Assembly: GCF_041929205.1 (NCBI RefSeq)
Contig: NZ_JBHFNT010000050.1
Direction: 5' to 3' (one strand)
Source: Floridanema evergladense
GTDB lineage: Bacteria; Cyanobacteriota; Cyanobacteriia; Cyanobacteriales; Aerosakkonemataceae
Length of the DNA: 64,000 bases
Shown here: piece by piece, positions 27,545-35,565 of the stretch
Numbering within the stretch: position 1 is the stretch's first letter
How the letters are laid out: every line of letters starts with the position of its first letter
The notes under the pieces: model-generated
The model's database searches: none
Told to the model about the DNA's origin: nothing
The model's input: the letters and a program-made list of their open reading frames with translations, nothing else
Translations under genes and position numbers: made by a program

Positions 27545-27730
27545 GCGTTAATGTTCTCCTCGCCTCTATTAAATAATGTTGAGAACTATTGCTGAAATTA
27601 TTCTATCTCGACAACGGCAGATACATCGGGGAAAGGCTGAGGCGGACAAAAGTTTTGTAGGGGCGCACTCATGTGTGGGCTCCTTTAGCGATCGCTATAT
27701 GATTTTCACATCTAGGCGCAGCATCTCGCG
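27545..27730. other. divergent spacer between dnaK and Rpn-like gene
   Basis: Contains GTAGGGGCGCACTCATGTGTGGGCTCC, which looks like a damaged copy of a GTAGGGGCGCAC palindromic repeat at 27659-27685. No heat-shock operator was found. Confidence 0.4.
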
Positions 27731-28657
27731 ATGATTGACCACGATCGTTTATTCAAAGAACTACTAACAACCTTCTTTTTCGAGTTCATCGAGTTATTTT
27801 TCCCCGAAGTAGCAACATATCTGGAACGTGACTCGCTGACTTTTCTGGATAAAGAGATTTTCACCGATGTTACCGCAGGGGAACAATACGAAGCCGACTT
27901 AGTGGCAAAAGTCAGATTTCGAGGTGAAGAATCATTTTTCTTGATTCATACCGAACACCAATCAGAAGCAAGAGGCGACTTCAGCAAAAGAATGTTTCGC
28001 TACTTTGCCCGATTGTACGAAAAACACGCTTTGCCAATTTATCCCATTGCCCTATTTTCCTACGACGTACCCCAACGCCCAGAAACAACCTTTCATCGAG
28101 TTGATTTCCCCGATTTTCGGGTATTGGAATTTAATTATCGAGTAATTCAGCTAAATCGCCTCAACTGGCGAGATTTTCTGCGTTACCAAAATCCGGTAGC
28201 TAGTGCATTAATGGCAAAAATGAAAATAGCACCAAAAGATCGTCGGCGCGTGAAATTTGAATGTTTGTGCTTGATGGCTACCTTACGGTTAGATAAAGCA
28301 CGAATGAAGCTGATTTCCGGGTTTATTGACACTTATCTACGTCTGACAGCTGAAGAGGAACGGCTTCTCCAAGCTGAAATTAATACAATTGAACCATCTA
28401 CAAGGGAGGTAGTTATGGAGATTGTTACCAGTTGGGAACTACGAGGAATAGAGCAAGGACTAGAACAAGGACGACAGCGAGAAGCATCATTAATTCTACG
28501 CCTGCTTAACCGTCGTGTTGGTGGCGTTGCTCCTGATTTAGAGGCAAAAATTCGCAGTTTATCTGTTGAGAAATTGGAAGATTTAGGTGAGGCGTTGTTA
28601 GATTTTTCGGAAGTTGCTGATTTGGTTGATTGGTTGGATAGAGAGGTAACGCTGTAA
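27731..28657 (+). CDS. Rpn-family nuclease/transposase-like protein with DUF4351
   Basis: A 308-residue protein of the Rpn/PDDEXK_2 group, often labelled as a putative transposase. The N-terminal nuclease-like part shows HDRLFKELL and then EADLVAKV with HTEHQSEA (about residues 55-80), fitting the D-(D/E)XK arrangement. The C-terminus (residues 250-305) ends with LILRLLNRRVGG and LSVEKLEDLGEALLDFSE, the DUF4351 pattern. Such genes occur in many copies in filamentous cyanobacteria. Rpn proteins in E. coli promote recombination; transposition has not been shown for this type. It has no inverted repeats around it. Confidence 0.85.
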   Translation: MIDHDRLFKELLTTFFFEFIELFFPEVATYLERDSLTFLDKEIFTDVTAGEQYEADLVAKVRFRGEESFFLIHTEHQSEARGDFSKRMFRYFARLYEKHALPIYPIALFSYDVPQRPETTFHRVDFPDFRVLEFNYRVIQLNRLNWRDFLRYQNPVASALMAKMKIAPKDRRRVKFECLCLMATLRLDKARMKLISGFIDTYLRLTAEEERLLQAEINTIEPSTREVVMEIVTSWELRGIEQGLEQGRQREASLILRLLNRRVGGVAPDLEAKIRSLSVEKLEDLGEALLDFSEVADLVDWLDREVTL

Positions 28658-28831
28658 TCGAAAATTTATTTAAGGGTGGGCAATATCCACCCTGATTCTT
28701 TTCTTTATTAATTGCATTTTTGGGGATTTGGGAAATGCGATCGCCAATCCCGTACTACCACCAATTATCACCATCCCCAACCATCTAAAATAATCAACAG
28801 ATACTCCCTAATTTCTCAAACAATTCTATCT

Positions 28832-29158
28832 ATGTCACTCAAAGAATTAGAACCAAAACTCCTGGCATTAACACCCGTCGAAAAAGCCCAAGCAATTCAA
28901 CTATTAGCCCAAAGTCTAAGTAACACTTGGCAAGGCATTGAAAAGACTCCTGGTGTGTGTGGCGGTGATGCCACAATTGCTGGAACTCGCATTCCCATTT
29001 GGTCGCTGATTAATTATCGCCGTTTGGGTGCAAGTGATGCCCGAATCTTACAAGATTTTCCGCATTTGAGTGCAGCAGACTTGGTGAATGCTTGGAATTA
29101 TGCTCAAGCACATACAGAAGAAATTGAAGCAGCAATTCAAAGAAATGAGGAAGATTGA
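28832..29158 (+). CDS. DUF433 family antitoxin-like protein
   Basis: 109 residues from the ATG at 28832; an upstream in-frame ATG at 28712 would add 40 unlikely residues. The DUF433 core is GVCGGDATIAGTRIP, then WSLINYRRLG and ILQDFPHLSAADLVNAW (about residues 47-90), a winged-helix DNA-binding fold. It is followed after 3 bp by a DUF5615 PIN-like gene, the classic arrangement of a toxin-antitoxin pair. The N-terminal 45 residues (LTPVEKAQAIQLLAQSL) resemble a short helical extension often seen in cyanobacterial members. Confidence 0.88.
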   Translation: MSLKELEPKLLALTPVEKAQAIQLLAQSLSNTWQGIEKTPGVCGGDATIAGTRIPIWSLINYRRLGASDARILQDFPHLSAADLVNAWNYAQAHTEEIEAAIQRNEED

Positions 29159-29161
29159 AAA

Positions 29162-29503
29162 ATGGCAAGTCTTTATGCTGATGAAAACTTTCCATTGCCA
29201 ATTGTAGAATTATTACGTTCTTTTGGTCACGATGTTTTAACAGCTAGGGACGCAGGACAATCTGGATTACGTATTCCTGATGAGGAAGTATTAGCTTTTG
29301 CTATTAGCAATCAACGGGCAGTTTTAACCCGAAACTGGACTGATTTTATTCGACTACATCGCTTACAACCTGAACACACAGGGATTATTATCTGCAAAGA
29401 AGACTTAGATACGGAAAGACAGGCTACAAGAATTAATGAAGCTATTTCTAATGAAGAAGATTTGAGAGGTAAATTGATTCGCGTGATTCGTCCACCTAGA
29501 TGA
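29162..29503 (+). CDS. DUF5615 PIN-like toxin
   Basis: A 113-residue protein with the PIN-like layout: YADENFP at the N-terminus, FGHDVLTARDAG, a third acidic region IPDEEVLAFA, and VLTRNWTDFIRLH near 55-68. These acidic residues would hold the metal of an RNase. It starts 3 bp after the DUF433 gene stop and is translationally coupled in all likelihood. The toxin function is inferred from family and context, not shown. Confidence 0.88.
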   Translation: MASLYADENFPLPIVELLRSFGHDVLTARDAGQSGLRIPDEEVLAFAISNQRAVLTRNWTDFIRLHRLQPEHTGIIICKEDLDTERQATRINEAISNEEDLRGKLIRVIRPPR

Positions 29504-29562
29504 AACTTAAGCGATATCAAAATGTTTGTCTAATTTCCATTAATACAGGAGTAATCGAGCTA

Positions 29563-29994
29563 ATGGAAGAACTAATCACTCTGAAAAAACTACTACACCA
29601 AGGCAATATAGCAGAAGCTTTGTTAATCGTAGAAGAACTCGAAGAAATGAGCAAATCTGATAAATTAAACAAAATATTTAGTTATGGCATCATTTTATTA
29701 TTGCACCTGATTAAACAAGCGGCAGAGAATCGCACTACTAGGTCTTGGAATTTGTCAATTCGTAATTCAGTTACGCAAATTCAACGCACCAATCGCCGCC
29801 ACAAAGCTAAAGGAACTTACCTAACTGAAGATGAATTAAAAGAAACTTTACAAGAAGCTTACGATTTAGCTTTGGAAAAAGCAGCGTTAGAGGCTTTTGA
29901 AGGACAATATCAAACAGAAGAATTAGGCAATTTAGTTAATCAAAAAGAAATAATTAAACAAGCAATGGATTTGATAATTGAAAAGGCTAATTAA
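29563..29994 (+). CDS. DUF29 family protein
   Basis: 144 residues from the ATG at 29563, chosen because AGGAG lies ten bases upstream; the frame is open from 29500. The DUF29 pattern is visible in LLLHLIKQAAENRTTRSW and SIRNSV. DUF29 proteins are very numerous in cyanobacteria and their function is unknown. It follows the DUF433/DUF5615 pair by about 60 bp and may be a third member of the same transcript or an unrelated passenger. Confidence 0.8.
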   Translation: MEELITLKKLLHQGNIAEALLIVEELEEMSKSDKLNKIFSYGIILLLHLIKQAAENRTTRSWNLSIRNSVTQIQRTNRRHKAKGTYLTEDELKETLQEAYDLALEKAALEAFEGQYQTEELGNLVNQKEIIKQAMDLIIEKAN

Positions 29995-30045
29995 TTAGAT
30001 AAAAAATCCTAGTGCCCAGTCCCCAGTCCCCGATCGCCACAATTT

Positions 30046-30076
30046 TTGCCAAATGTAACGGACTGTAAAGTATAAT
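30046..30076 (+). promoter_or_regulatory. candidate promoter of crtP
   Basis: TTGCCA at 30046-30051 and a perfect TATAAT at 30071-30076 with 19-bp spacing, 46 bp before the crtP ATG. The spacing is slightly long. Confidence 0.4.
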
Positions 30077-30121
30077 GAGAGCGATAAAGACGCAAGCAAA
30101 ATTAAGGGTAAAACTATAGGA

Positions 30122-31564
30122 ATGCGAGTTGCGATCGCTGGAGCAGGTCTAGCAGGACTGTCCTGCGCTAAATATCTCACAGATGTCGGTCACACCCCGA
30201 TCGTCCTAGAAAGCCGAGACGTACTAGGAGGATTAGTGGCTGCATGGAAAGACAAAGACGGCGACTGGTACGAAACTGGATTACACGCTTTCTTTGGAGC
30301 CTATCCCAATATGCTTCAACTGTTCAAGGAATTGGACATCGAAGATCGGCTGCAATGGAAAGAACATACACTAATTTTCAATCAACCAGAAAAACCTGGA
30401 ACATATTCCCGTTTTGATGTTCCCGATATCCCCGCACCCTTCAATGTGATTCTGTCCATTCTGCGGAACAACGATATGCTGACTTGGGAGCAGAAAATTC
30501 GCTTTGCCATTGGACTACTTCCGGCTGTAGTTCGGGGACAAAAGTACGTCGAGGAAATGGATAAATACTCGCTTTTGGAATGGCTGAGAAGACAAGGTGT
30601 TGACGAAAAAGTAAACACTGATATCTTTATCGCGGCTTGCAAAGCTCTCACCTTCATTAATCCTGATGAAGTTTCCGCTACCATTCCATTAACGGCGCTT
30701 AATCGCTTCCTACAAGAGCGCTACGGCTCGAAAATCGCCTTTTTGGATGGATCTCCTACCGAACGGCTGTGTCAGCCTCTAGCGGACTATATTACCCAAC
30801 GTGGGGGCGAAATTCGGGTTAACTCGCCGCTTAAGGAAATTGTCCTCAACGGAGATGGTACAGTTAAACATTTTGTGATTCGCGGACTCAACGGCGCACC
30901 TGATGAAATTTTGACCGCTGATGTTTATGTTTCTGCGATGTCGGTGGATGTGGTAAAAGTGTTGTTACCTAAACCTTGGCAAGAAATGGAATTTTTCCAA
31001 AAGCTGGAAGGTTTAGAAGGTGTGCCTGTAATTAATTTACATTTGTGGTTCGATCGCAAACTCACAGACATCGATCAACTGCTATTTTCCCGTTCCGATT
31101 TACTCAGCGTCTACGCTGACATGAGTAACACCTGCCGGGAATACGCAAATCCCGATCGCTCGATGCTAGAACTTGTTTTAGCACCTGCAAAAGATTGGAT
31201 CGATCGCTCCGAAGCAGACATCGTAGCCGCAACAATGACAGAGTTGAAAAAACTCTTCCCCCACCACTTTGATAGTGATAAGCCAGCCAAATTGCTGAAA
31301 TATCACATTGTAAAAACGCCTCGCTCAGTCTACAAGGCAATTCCAGGTCGTCAACAGCACCGTCCTTCCCAAACTACACCTATTAGTAATTTTTATCTTG
31401 CAGGTAGTTACACCATGCAACGTTATTTAGGCAGTATGGAAGGTGCAACACTTTCTGGTAAGCTGACAGCGCAGGCGATCGCTGAAGCACACCCGCAAAC
31501 AGCAAAAAAGGTAAAAACAACCCCAATCACCTCCCAGCCTGCGACCAATGCTGCAACTGTCTAA
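30122..31564 (+). CDS. crtP: 15-cis-phytoene desaturase
   Basis: Desaturates phytoene to zeta-carotene with plastoquinone as acceptor; peripheral on thylakoid membrane. The N-terminal FAD loop is VAIAGAGLAGLSCAKYL, with VLESRDVLGG following. The C-terminal FAD segment is FYLAGSYTMQRYLGSMEGA near residue 425. The length of 480 residues is that of the plant/cyanobacterial enzyme. It overlaps crtB by 17 bp, the usual cyanobacterial pds-psy operon, so the first two steps of carotenoid synthesis are coupled in translation. Confidence 0.97.
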   Translation: MRVAIAGAGLAGLSCAKYLTDVGHTPIVLESRDVLGGLVAAWKDKDGDWYETGLHAFFGAYPNMLQLFKELDIEDRLQWKEHTLIFNQPEKPGTYSRFDVPDIPAPFNVILSILRNNDMLTWEQKIRFAIGLLPAVVRGQKYVEEMDKYSLLEWLRRQGVDEKVNTDIFIAACKALTFINPDEVSATIPLTALNRFLQERYGSKIAFLDGSPTERLCQPLADYITQRGGEIRVNSPLKEIVLNGDGTVKHFVIRGLNGAPDEILTADVYVSAMSVDVVKVLLPKPWQEMEFFQKLEGLEGVPVINLHLWFDRKLTDIDQLLFSRSDLLSVYADMSNTCREYANPDRSMLELVLAPAKDWIDRSEADIVAATMTELKKLFPHHFDSDKPAKLLKYHIVKTPRSVYKAIPGRQQHRPSQTTPISNFYLAGSYTMQRYLGSMEGATLSGKLTAQAIAEAHPQTAKKVKTTPITSQPATNAATV

Positions 31565-32477
31565 ATATCCTCGCATGAGAACGCTGGCCTCTTTGGAGCA
31601 ATCCTACGAACTCTGTCGTCAAATTACAGCTAAATACGCTAAGACATTTTATTTAGGCGCATTACTAATGCCGGAGGCCAAGCGTCGGGCAATTTGGGCT
31701 ATTTATGCTTGGTGCCGTCGGACAGATGAACTCGTAGACGGCCCCCAATCAGTTAATACTACCGACGAAACTCTCGATCGCTGGGAACAAAAGCTAGAAT
31801 CAGTCTTTGCTGGCGTTCCCCAAGACGATCAAGATGTGGCTTTAGTTGATACCCTGCAACGTTACCCGATGGACATTCAACCATTTCGGGATATGATTGC
31901 AGGTCAACGAATGGACTTATACCGCAGTCGATATCAGACTTTTGAAGAACTCAATCTCTACTGTTATCGGGTCGCTGGTACAGTTGGGTTAATGTCTACG
32001 GCTGTCATTGGTGTTGATACTACGAATTACACTGCTCCTTGGAACAAAGATCGGGAAGTTTATATTCCTACAGAAGAAGCGATCGCATTAGGAATAGCCA
32101 ACCAATTAACTAACATTCTCCGCGATGTTGGAGAAGATGCCCGTCGGGGACGCATCTACCTACCCTTAGAAGAATTAGCTTTGTTTAATTACACCGAAGC
32201 TGATTTATTGAATGGCGTAGTTGACGATCGTTGGCGAGAATTAATGCGTTTCCAAATTCAACGGGCACGCAAGTATTTTGTATTAGCAGAAAAGGGCATT
32301 CGTGCCCTCAGTGCTGATTCTCGTTGGCCTATTTGGGCAGCTTTGATGCTATATCAAAGAATCTTAAATGCGATCGAACGGAATAACTACGATGTTTTCC
32401 GGCAAAGAGCTTATGTTTCTAATCCCACAAAGCTACTATGTTTGCCGATCGCCGGGATACGCTCAAAAGTCCTCTAA
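31548..32477 (+). CDS. crtB: phytoene synthase
   Basis: Joins two geranylgeranyl diphosphates into phytoene. The two aspartate-rich sites are RRTDELVDGP near residue 60 and LTNILRDVGEDARRGRIYLP near 185. The length of 309 residues is normal. The ATG at 31548 is inside the end of crtP; an alternative ATG is at 31575. I keep the first because the preceding LQLSK-type stretch looks like other cyanobacterial family members. Confidence 0.97.
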   Translation: MLQLSKYPRMRTLASLEQSYELCRQITAKYAKTFYLGALLMPEAKRRAIWAIYAWCRRTDELVDGPQSVNTTDETLDRWEQKLESVFAGVPQDDQDVALVDTLQRYPMDIQPFRDMIAGQRMDLYRSRYQTFEELNLYCYRVAGTVGLMSTAVIGVDTTNYTAPWNKDREVYIPTEEAIALGIANQLTNILRDVGEDARRGRIYLPLEELALFNYTEADLLNGVVDDRWRELMRFQIQRARKYFVLAEKGIRALSADSRWPIWAALMLYQRILNAIERNNYDVFRQRAYVSNPTKLLCLPIAGIRSKVL

Positions 32478-32485
32478 AAGTCAAT

Positions 32486-32510
32486 GCTCAACCAGTTAAT
32501 TTGGTTGAGC
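32486..32510 (+). terminator. hairpin after crtB
   Basis: GCTCAACCA and TGGTTGAGC form a perfect 9-bp stem with a 7-base loop, 9 bp after the crtB stop. A T-rich but broken tail follows (TTATATTTGCTATTTT). Confidence 0.65.
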
Positions 32511-32555
32511 TTATATTTGCTATTTTACCGACACAAATACACCAATAACTAGAAG

Positions 32556-32619
32556 GTTCGTTGTCAGCACTTCAGTGCTTCCATTCAGAGAATGCACGAC
32601 TAAAGTCGTTACAACAAAC
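32556..32619. repeat. small inverted-repeat element
   Basis: Ends GTTCGTTGT and ACAACAAAC (8 of 9 complementary) enclose two inner palindromes, AGCACTTCAGTGCT and ACGACTAAAGTCGT. This is a compact dispersed-repeat structure. Confidence 0.6.
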
Positions 32620-32630
32620 GATACTGAAAA

Positions 32631-33002
32631 TTACTGAGCAGCTTCGCCTTTTTTCAAAGCTTTTTCTACTAATTCATCATCAACATTGCCCACACTTTTA
32701 GCCGCAGGATTAACGTCTCTAGCCATATCTAAATAATCACTTGGATTGCCTGTAGCTTCTGCTTTAGGCGCACTTTCTTCGGGTTTTGGCACTTCAAAAT
32801 TAGGTGCTGTCGCCTTTGCTGCTGCTTGGGCACCTTCGCCAGTGCGATCGATTTCACTCACACTAAAAGCCTTCGCTGCTTCATAATCAGCTTCCGTATC
32901 TACAGCAGGCATTTGCTCAGTACCAGTCAGCATATTTTCCGCAGCTAATTGAGCATCATGAGTAGGCGCTTGGTTAGGTTGAGGAGTTACTTTTTCAGAC
33001 AT
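32631..33002 (-). CDS. small acidic, probably disordered protein
   Basis: Not recognised. 123 residues, rich in A, E, D, P and K, with no membrane segment and few aromatic residues, so likely disordered. The stretch DYEAAKAFSVSEIDRTG near residues 39-55 and the end DELVEKALKKGEAAQ could form helices. It lies between crtB and the helical carotenoid protein gene but on the opposite strand, divergent from the latter. Function unknown. Confidence 0.7.
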   Translation of the reverse strand: MSEKVTPQPNQAPTHDAQLAAENMLTGTEQMPAVDTEADYEAAKAFSVSEIDRTGEGAQAAAKATAPNFEVPKPEESAPKAEATGNPSDYLDMARDVNPAAKSVGNVDDELVEKALKKGEAAQ

Positions 33003-33220
33003 AATATTTGCGGTTCCTGTTTTCTAGACTTCCACACCAAGCATAAAAGACCTATCCTTGCTATTCTGACTCTCTTGCGATAGATCCCAAATCCACCTTT
33101 TGAGAGAAAATTATTCGCTCTCTAACTATGTCTAAAACTCTATCTATAGCCAGGGGATTTTCTGCTATCAACCCTGTTATTCCTAGAATTTGAACTACTC
33201 AAATTTATGAAAGGAAATCT

Positions 33221-33751
33221 ATGGTTTTAGGTCAAAACACTATCAAGTCTCAAGCGCTATCAGAAGAATCTCTAAAAGTCGTTGATGCTTTTAACGCGCT
33301 AAACACAGACGAAAAGTTAGCCCTACTCTATTATGTATACAAGAAAATGGGCGACTCAGTTACTCCAGCAGCCCCCACTGCAACCGATCCAGAATTAGCA
33401 CCTAAGCTTTTAGGGGATTTCTATGAATTAGATAACGATCGCCAATTAGCAATTATGCGCGAAATCGTGAATCGGGAAGACACAGAATATTCTCGTGCTT
33501 ACGGTACCTTAAAACAAAACAATCAGCTGATGGTTTGGTTTGCTTGGGCGCAAGCAATGGGCGATACAGTGGTAGATATGCCAGCAGATTACCAAGCAAC
33601 TCAAGCTATTAATGACGCTTTAGGACAAATCGAAAAACTGGATTTTGAAGGGCAAATTTCCGTTTTACGTACAGTTGCCGAAGACATGGGCTATACAGAC
33701 ATTCAGCCCATTCCCACCCAAGCAGAAACAGGCAAAACTCCTAGTCTTTAG
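33221..33751 (+). CDS. helical carotenoid protein (OCP N-terminal-domain homologue)
   Basis: A 176-residue all-helical protein homologous to the N-terminal domain of the orange carotenoid protein; the C-terminal sensory domain is absent. Matches include LNTDEKLALLYYVYKKMG (residues 27-44) and LMVWFAWAQAMGDTVV near 103-118. In OCP the first block has a tryptophan (Trp41) at the place where this protein has Tyr37, while the second-block tryptophan (Trp110 in OCP) seems kept. Known members bind canthaxanthin-type carotenoids and quench singlet oxygen or phycobilisome fluorescence. AAGGAAA precedes the ATG. It is close to crtP-crtB. Confidence 0.88.
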   Translation: MVLGQNTIKSQALSEESLKVVDAFNALNTDEKLALLYYVYKKMGDSVTPAAPTATDPELAPKLLGDFYELDNDRQLAIMREIVNREDTEYSRAYGTLKQNNQLMVWFAWAQAMGDTVVDMPADYQATQAINDALGQIEKLDFEGQISVLRTVAEDMGYTDIQPIPTQAETGKTPSL

Positions 33752-33756
33752 GGACT

Positions 33757-33926
33757 GGGGAGTTGAAGAAGATGGGGGGGTGGGGAGGTAGGGGGATGGG
33801 GGGAGTTGAAGAAGATGGGGGGTGGGGAGGTAGGGGGATAGGGGGAGTTTCTAGATCTAGATCTCTCCCCATCTCCCCATCTCCCCATCTCCCCATCTCC
33901 CCATCTCCCCATCTCCCCATCTCCCC
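33757..33926. repeat. composite G-rich/C-rich inverted element
   Basis: G-rich arm (two copies of a GATGGGGGG-type block), core TTTCTAGATCTAGATCTCTC, then seven or more tandem TCCCCATC octamers. Same build as 9400-9535 and 59400-59528. It occupies the gap between convergent genes. Confidence 0.85.
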
Positions 33927-34276
33927 TAAAGTCCAGGAAGCTCGAGTCCACTAGTCAAGTCTTCCATCCGTTCGCGCATGGTATCGGTTGATTTTTTGTA
34001 GGCATCTTTCATTGCCTCAGTAACGATCGCAGACAGAGTTTCTGCGCCTTGAGCCACAGCTTCCGGTGAAATTTCCACCCGCTTTGGTTCCTGATTACCA
34101 TTGAGAACAACCTTGACTAAACCATTCTGAGATTGTCCCTCAATCTCCATTTGCTCTAACTCTTCTTGCAGCCTCTTTGCGCCTTCTTGAACTTGCTGCG
34201 CTTTCTTAAAAGCCTCGGCTAATTCCTTCATTTTGCCTAAGCCGAAGCCAAATCCTTGTCCCTTTTGCTGTGACAT
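33926..34276 (-). CDS. YbaB/EbfC family nucleoid-associated protein
   Basis: 116 residues from the ATG at 34276 (an upstream in-frame ATG at 34315 is less likely). The family pattern is plain: FGLGKMKELAEAFKKAQQV, then LEQMEIEGQSQNGLVKVV and KDAYKKSTDTMRERMEDL. These proteins bind DNA as dimers and affect chromosome organisation; in several bacteria the gene is near recR or dnaX but here it is near murB. The cyanobacterial members carry the same N-terminal glycine-rich start. Confidence 0.9.
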   Translation of the reverse strand: MSQQKGQGFGFGLGKMKELAEAFKKAQQVQEGAKRLQEELEQMEIEGQSQNGLVKVVLNGNQEPKRVEISPEAVAQGAETLSAIVTEAMKDAYKKSTDTMRERMEDLTSGLELPGL

Positions 34277-34515
34277 AACCTTATTTATCTGTTTATACGT
34301 AACTAATTCTGGCACAGGCTAGGAGTATCGAACGAAGAAAATTAAAGGAACGGGCAACAGGGTATTTTGGAGGAGGTTTAGACTACACCCATGACTATTT
34401 CTGGGGAACCAATCACCTTGTCACCTTGTCTCCCCATCTTTTTCCTCCTCTTCCCTGTTACCTTAGCGCCCCAATAATCTGCTGTCATATTGAACCTGTT
34501 AGCGAAGCTAAAAGT

Positions 34516-35508
34516 CTAAATAGGCTGAAACTCACCTAAAATTTTCACTTCTGGTTGTAACGATAAAGACCAATGACGCTCTACTTGCTGTTGTACATAT
34601 TGAATCAATTGGAAAATATCGTTTGCTGTAGCTCCTCCGCAGTTAAGGATAAAGTTAGCATGACGTTCAGCGACTGTTGCACCGCCAATTCGATAACCTT
34701 TCAAGCCAGTTTGTTCGATCAACCAACCAGCTTTGTGGGGAGTTGGGTTGCGGAAGACGCTACCGCAGCTAGGTTTGTTATAGGGTTGGGTAGTATGACG
34801 CTGTTTCAGGTGTTGAGCAGTGGTGGCAATAACTGTAGCAGGATTGTTACCTGGTTTCAATTGAAAGGTAGCTTGTGTCACCAACCGTTTGTCTCCTTGT
34901 AGCAGGGAGGTACGATAACTGTAACCTAGTTTTTCTGGGGTGAGAATTTCTAGAGAGCCGTTGGGGGAGAGTACATGAGCATTATCCAAAATATCTGCCG
35001 TACAACTATTGTGAGCGCCTGCGTTCATGACTACCGCACCACCGACTGTACCCGGAATACCTACAGCCCATTCTAGTCCTGACCAGCCCAATTCAGCGGC
35101 TCTCCAGGCGAGACGGACTAGGGGTTCGCCTGCTGCTGCTGTTACTTGTCCGGTTTCTTGGTCGAAATAAGCGTAGCGGAGGTGGCGAGTGCAGATGACT
35201 AAACCGAACAAACCGCGATCGCTAATCAGTAAATTCGAGCCTGCTCCTAAAAGAGTAACGGGTAAATCCTGTTTTAATGCCCATTCAAAGCTGGCTTCTA
35301 ATTCATTTAAATGCTTAGGTGCAACCAACCATTCAGCTGGTCCACCTACCCGAAACGAAGTAAAGTTAGCTAAAGAAACTTGAGACTTTACTAAACACTC
35401 CGTACCAGGCAAACAAATTTTTTCTGTTTTCATGTTGTCTATTTTCAGCCGCTGACCCTGGAATCTAGCGACATTTAGGCCGTTAACGAGGTCTTTTGAG
35501 ACAGTCAT
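34516..35508 (-). CDS. murB: UDP-N-acetylenolpyruvoylglucosamine reductase
   Basis: FAD enzyme that reduces the enolpyruvyl group to make UDP-MurNAc. Landmarks: FTSFRVGGPAEWLVAP near residue 50, LLGAGSNLLISD near 83, GSVFRNP (catalytic serine) near 251 and the C-terminal PEVKILGEF with the catalytic glutamate. 330 residues. It lies 57 bp after murC on the same strand, so the two are probably one transcript. Confidence 0.95.
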   Translation of the reverse strand: MTVSKDLVNGLNVARFQGQRLKIDNMKTEKICLPGTECLVKSQVSLANFTSFRVGGPAEWLVAPKHLNELEASFEWALKQDLPVTLLGAGSNLLISDRGLFGLVICTRHLRYAYFDQETGQVTAAAGEPLVRLAWRAAELGWSGLEWAVGIPGTVGGAVVMNAGAHNSCTADILDNAHVLSPNGSLEILTPEKLGYSYRTSLLQGDKRLVTQATFQLKPGNNPATVIATTAQHLKQRHTTQPYNKPSCGSVFRNPTPHKAGWLIEQTGLKGYRIGGATVAERHANFILNCGGATANDIFQLIQYVQQQVERHWSLSLQPEVKILGEFQPI

Positions 35509-35565
35509 AGCTCCTAACCCATGTTTGTATACCGGAGGAAGGCAGAGAGATTTTTTGACTCAAGC

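Noticed and set aside
27545..27730. Search for a CIRCE heat-shock operator before dnaK
   Set aside because: No TTAGCACTC inverted repeat was found.
28712..28831. N-terminal extension of the DUF433 protein
   Set aside because: The 40 extra residues are low-quality sequence before a plausible ATG at 28832.
33748..33954. Open frames of 63-67 codons on both strands made of GRWGDGEM and SPHLPISP repeats
   Set aside because: They are translations of the tandem octamer repeat, not proteins.
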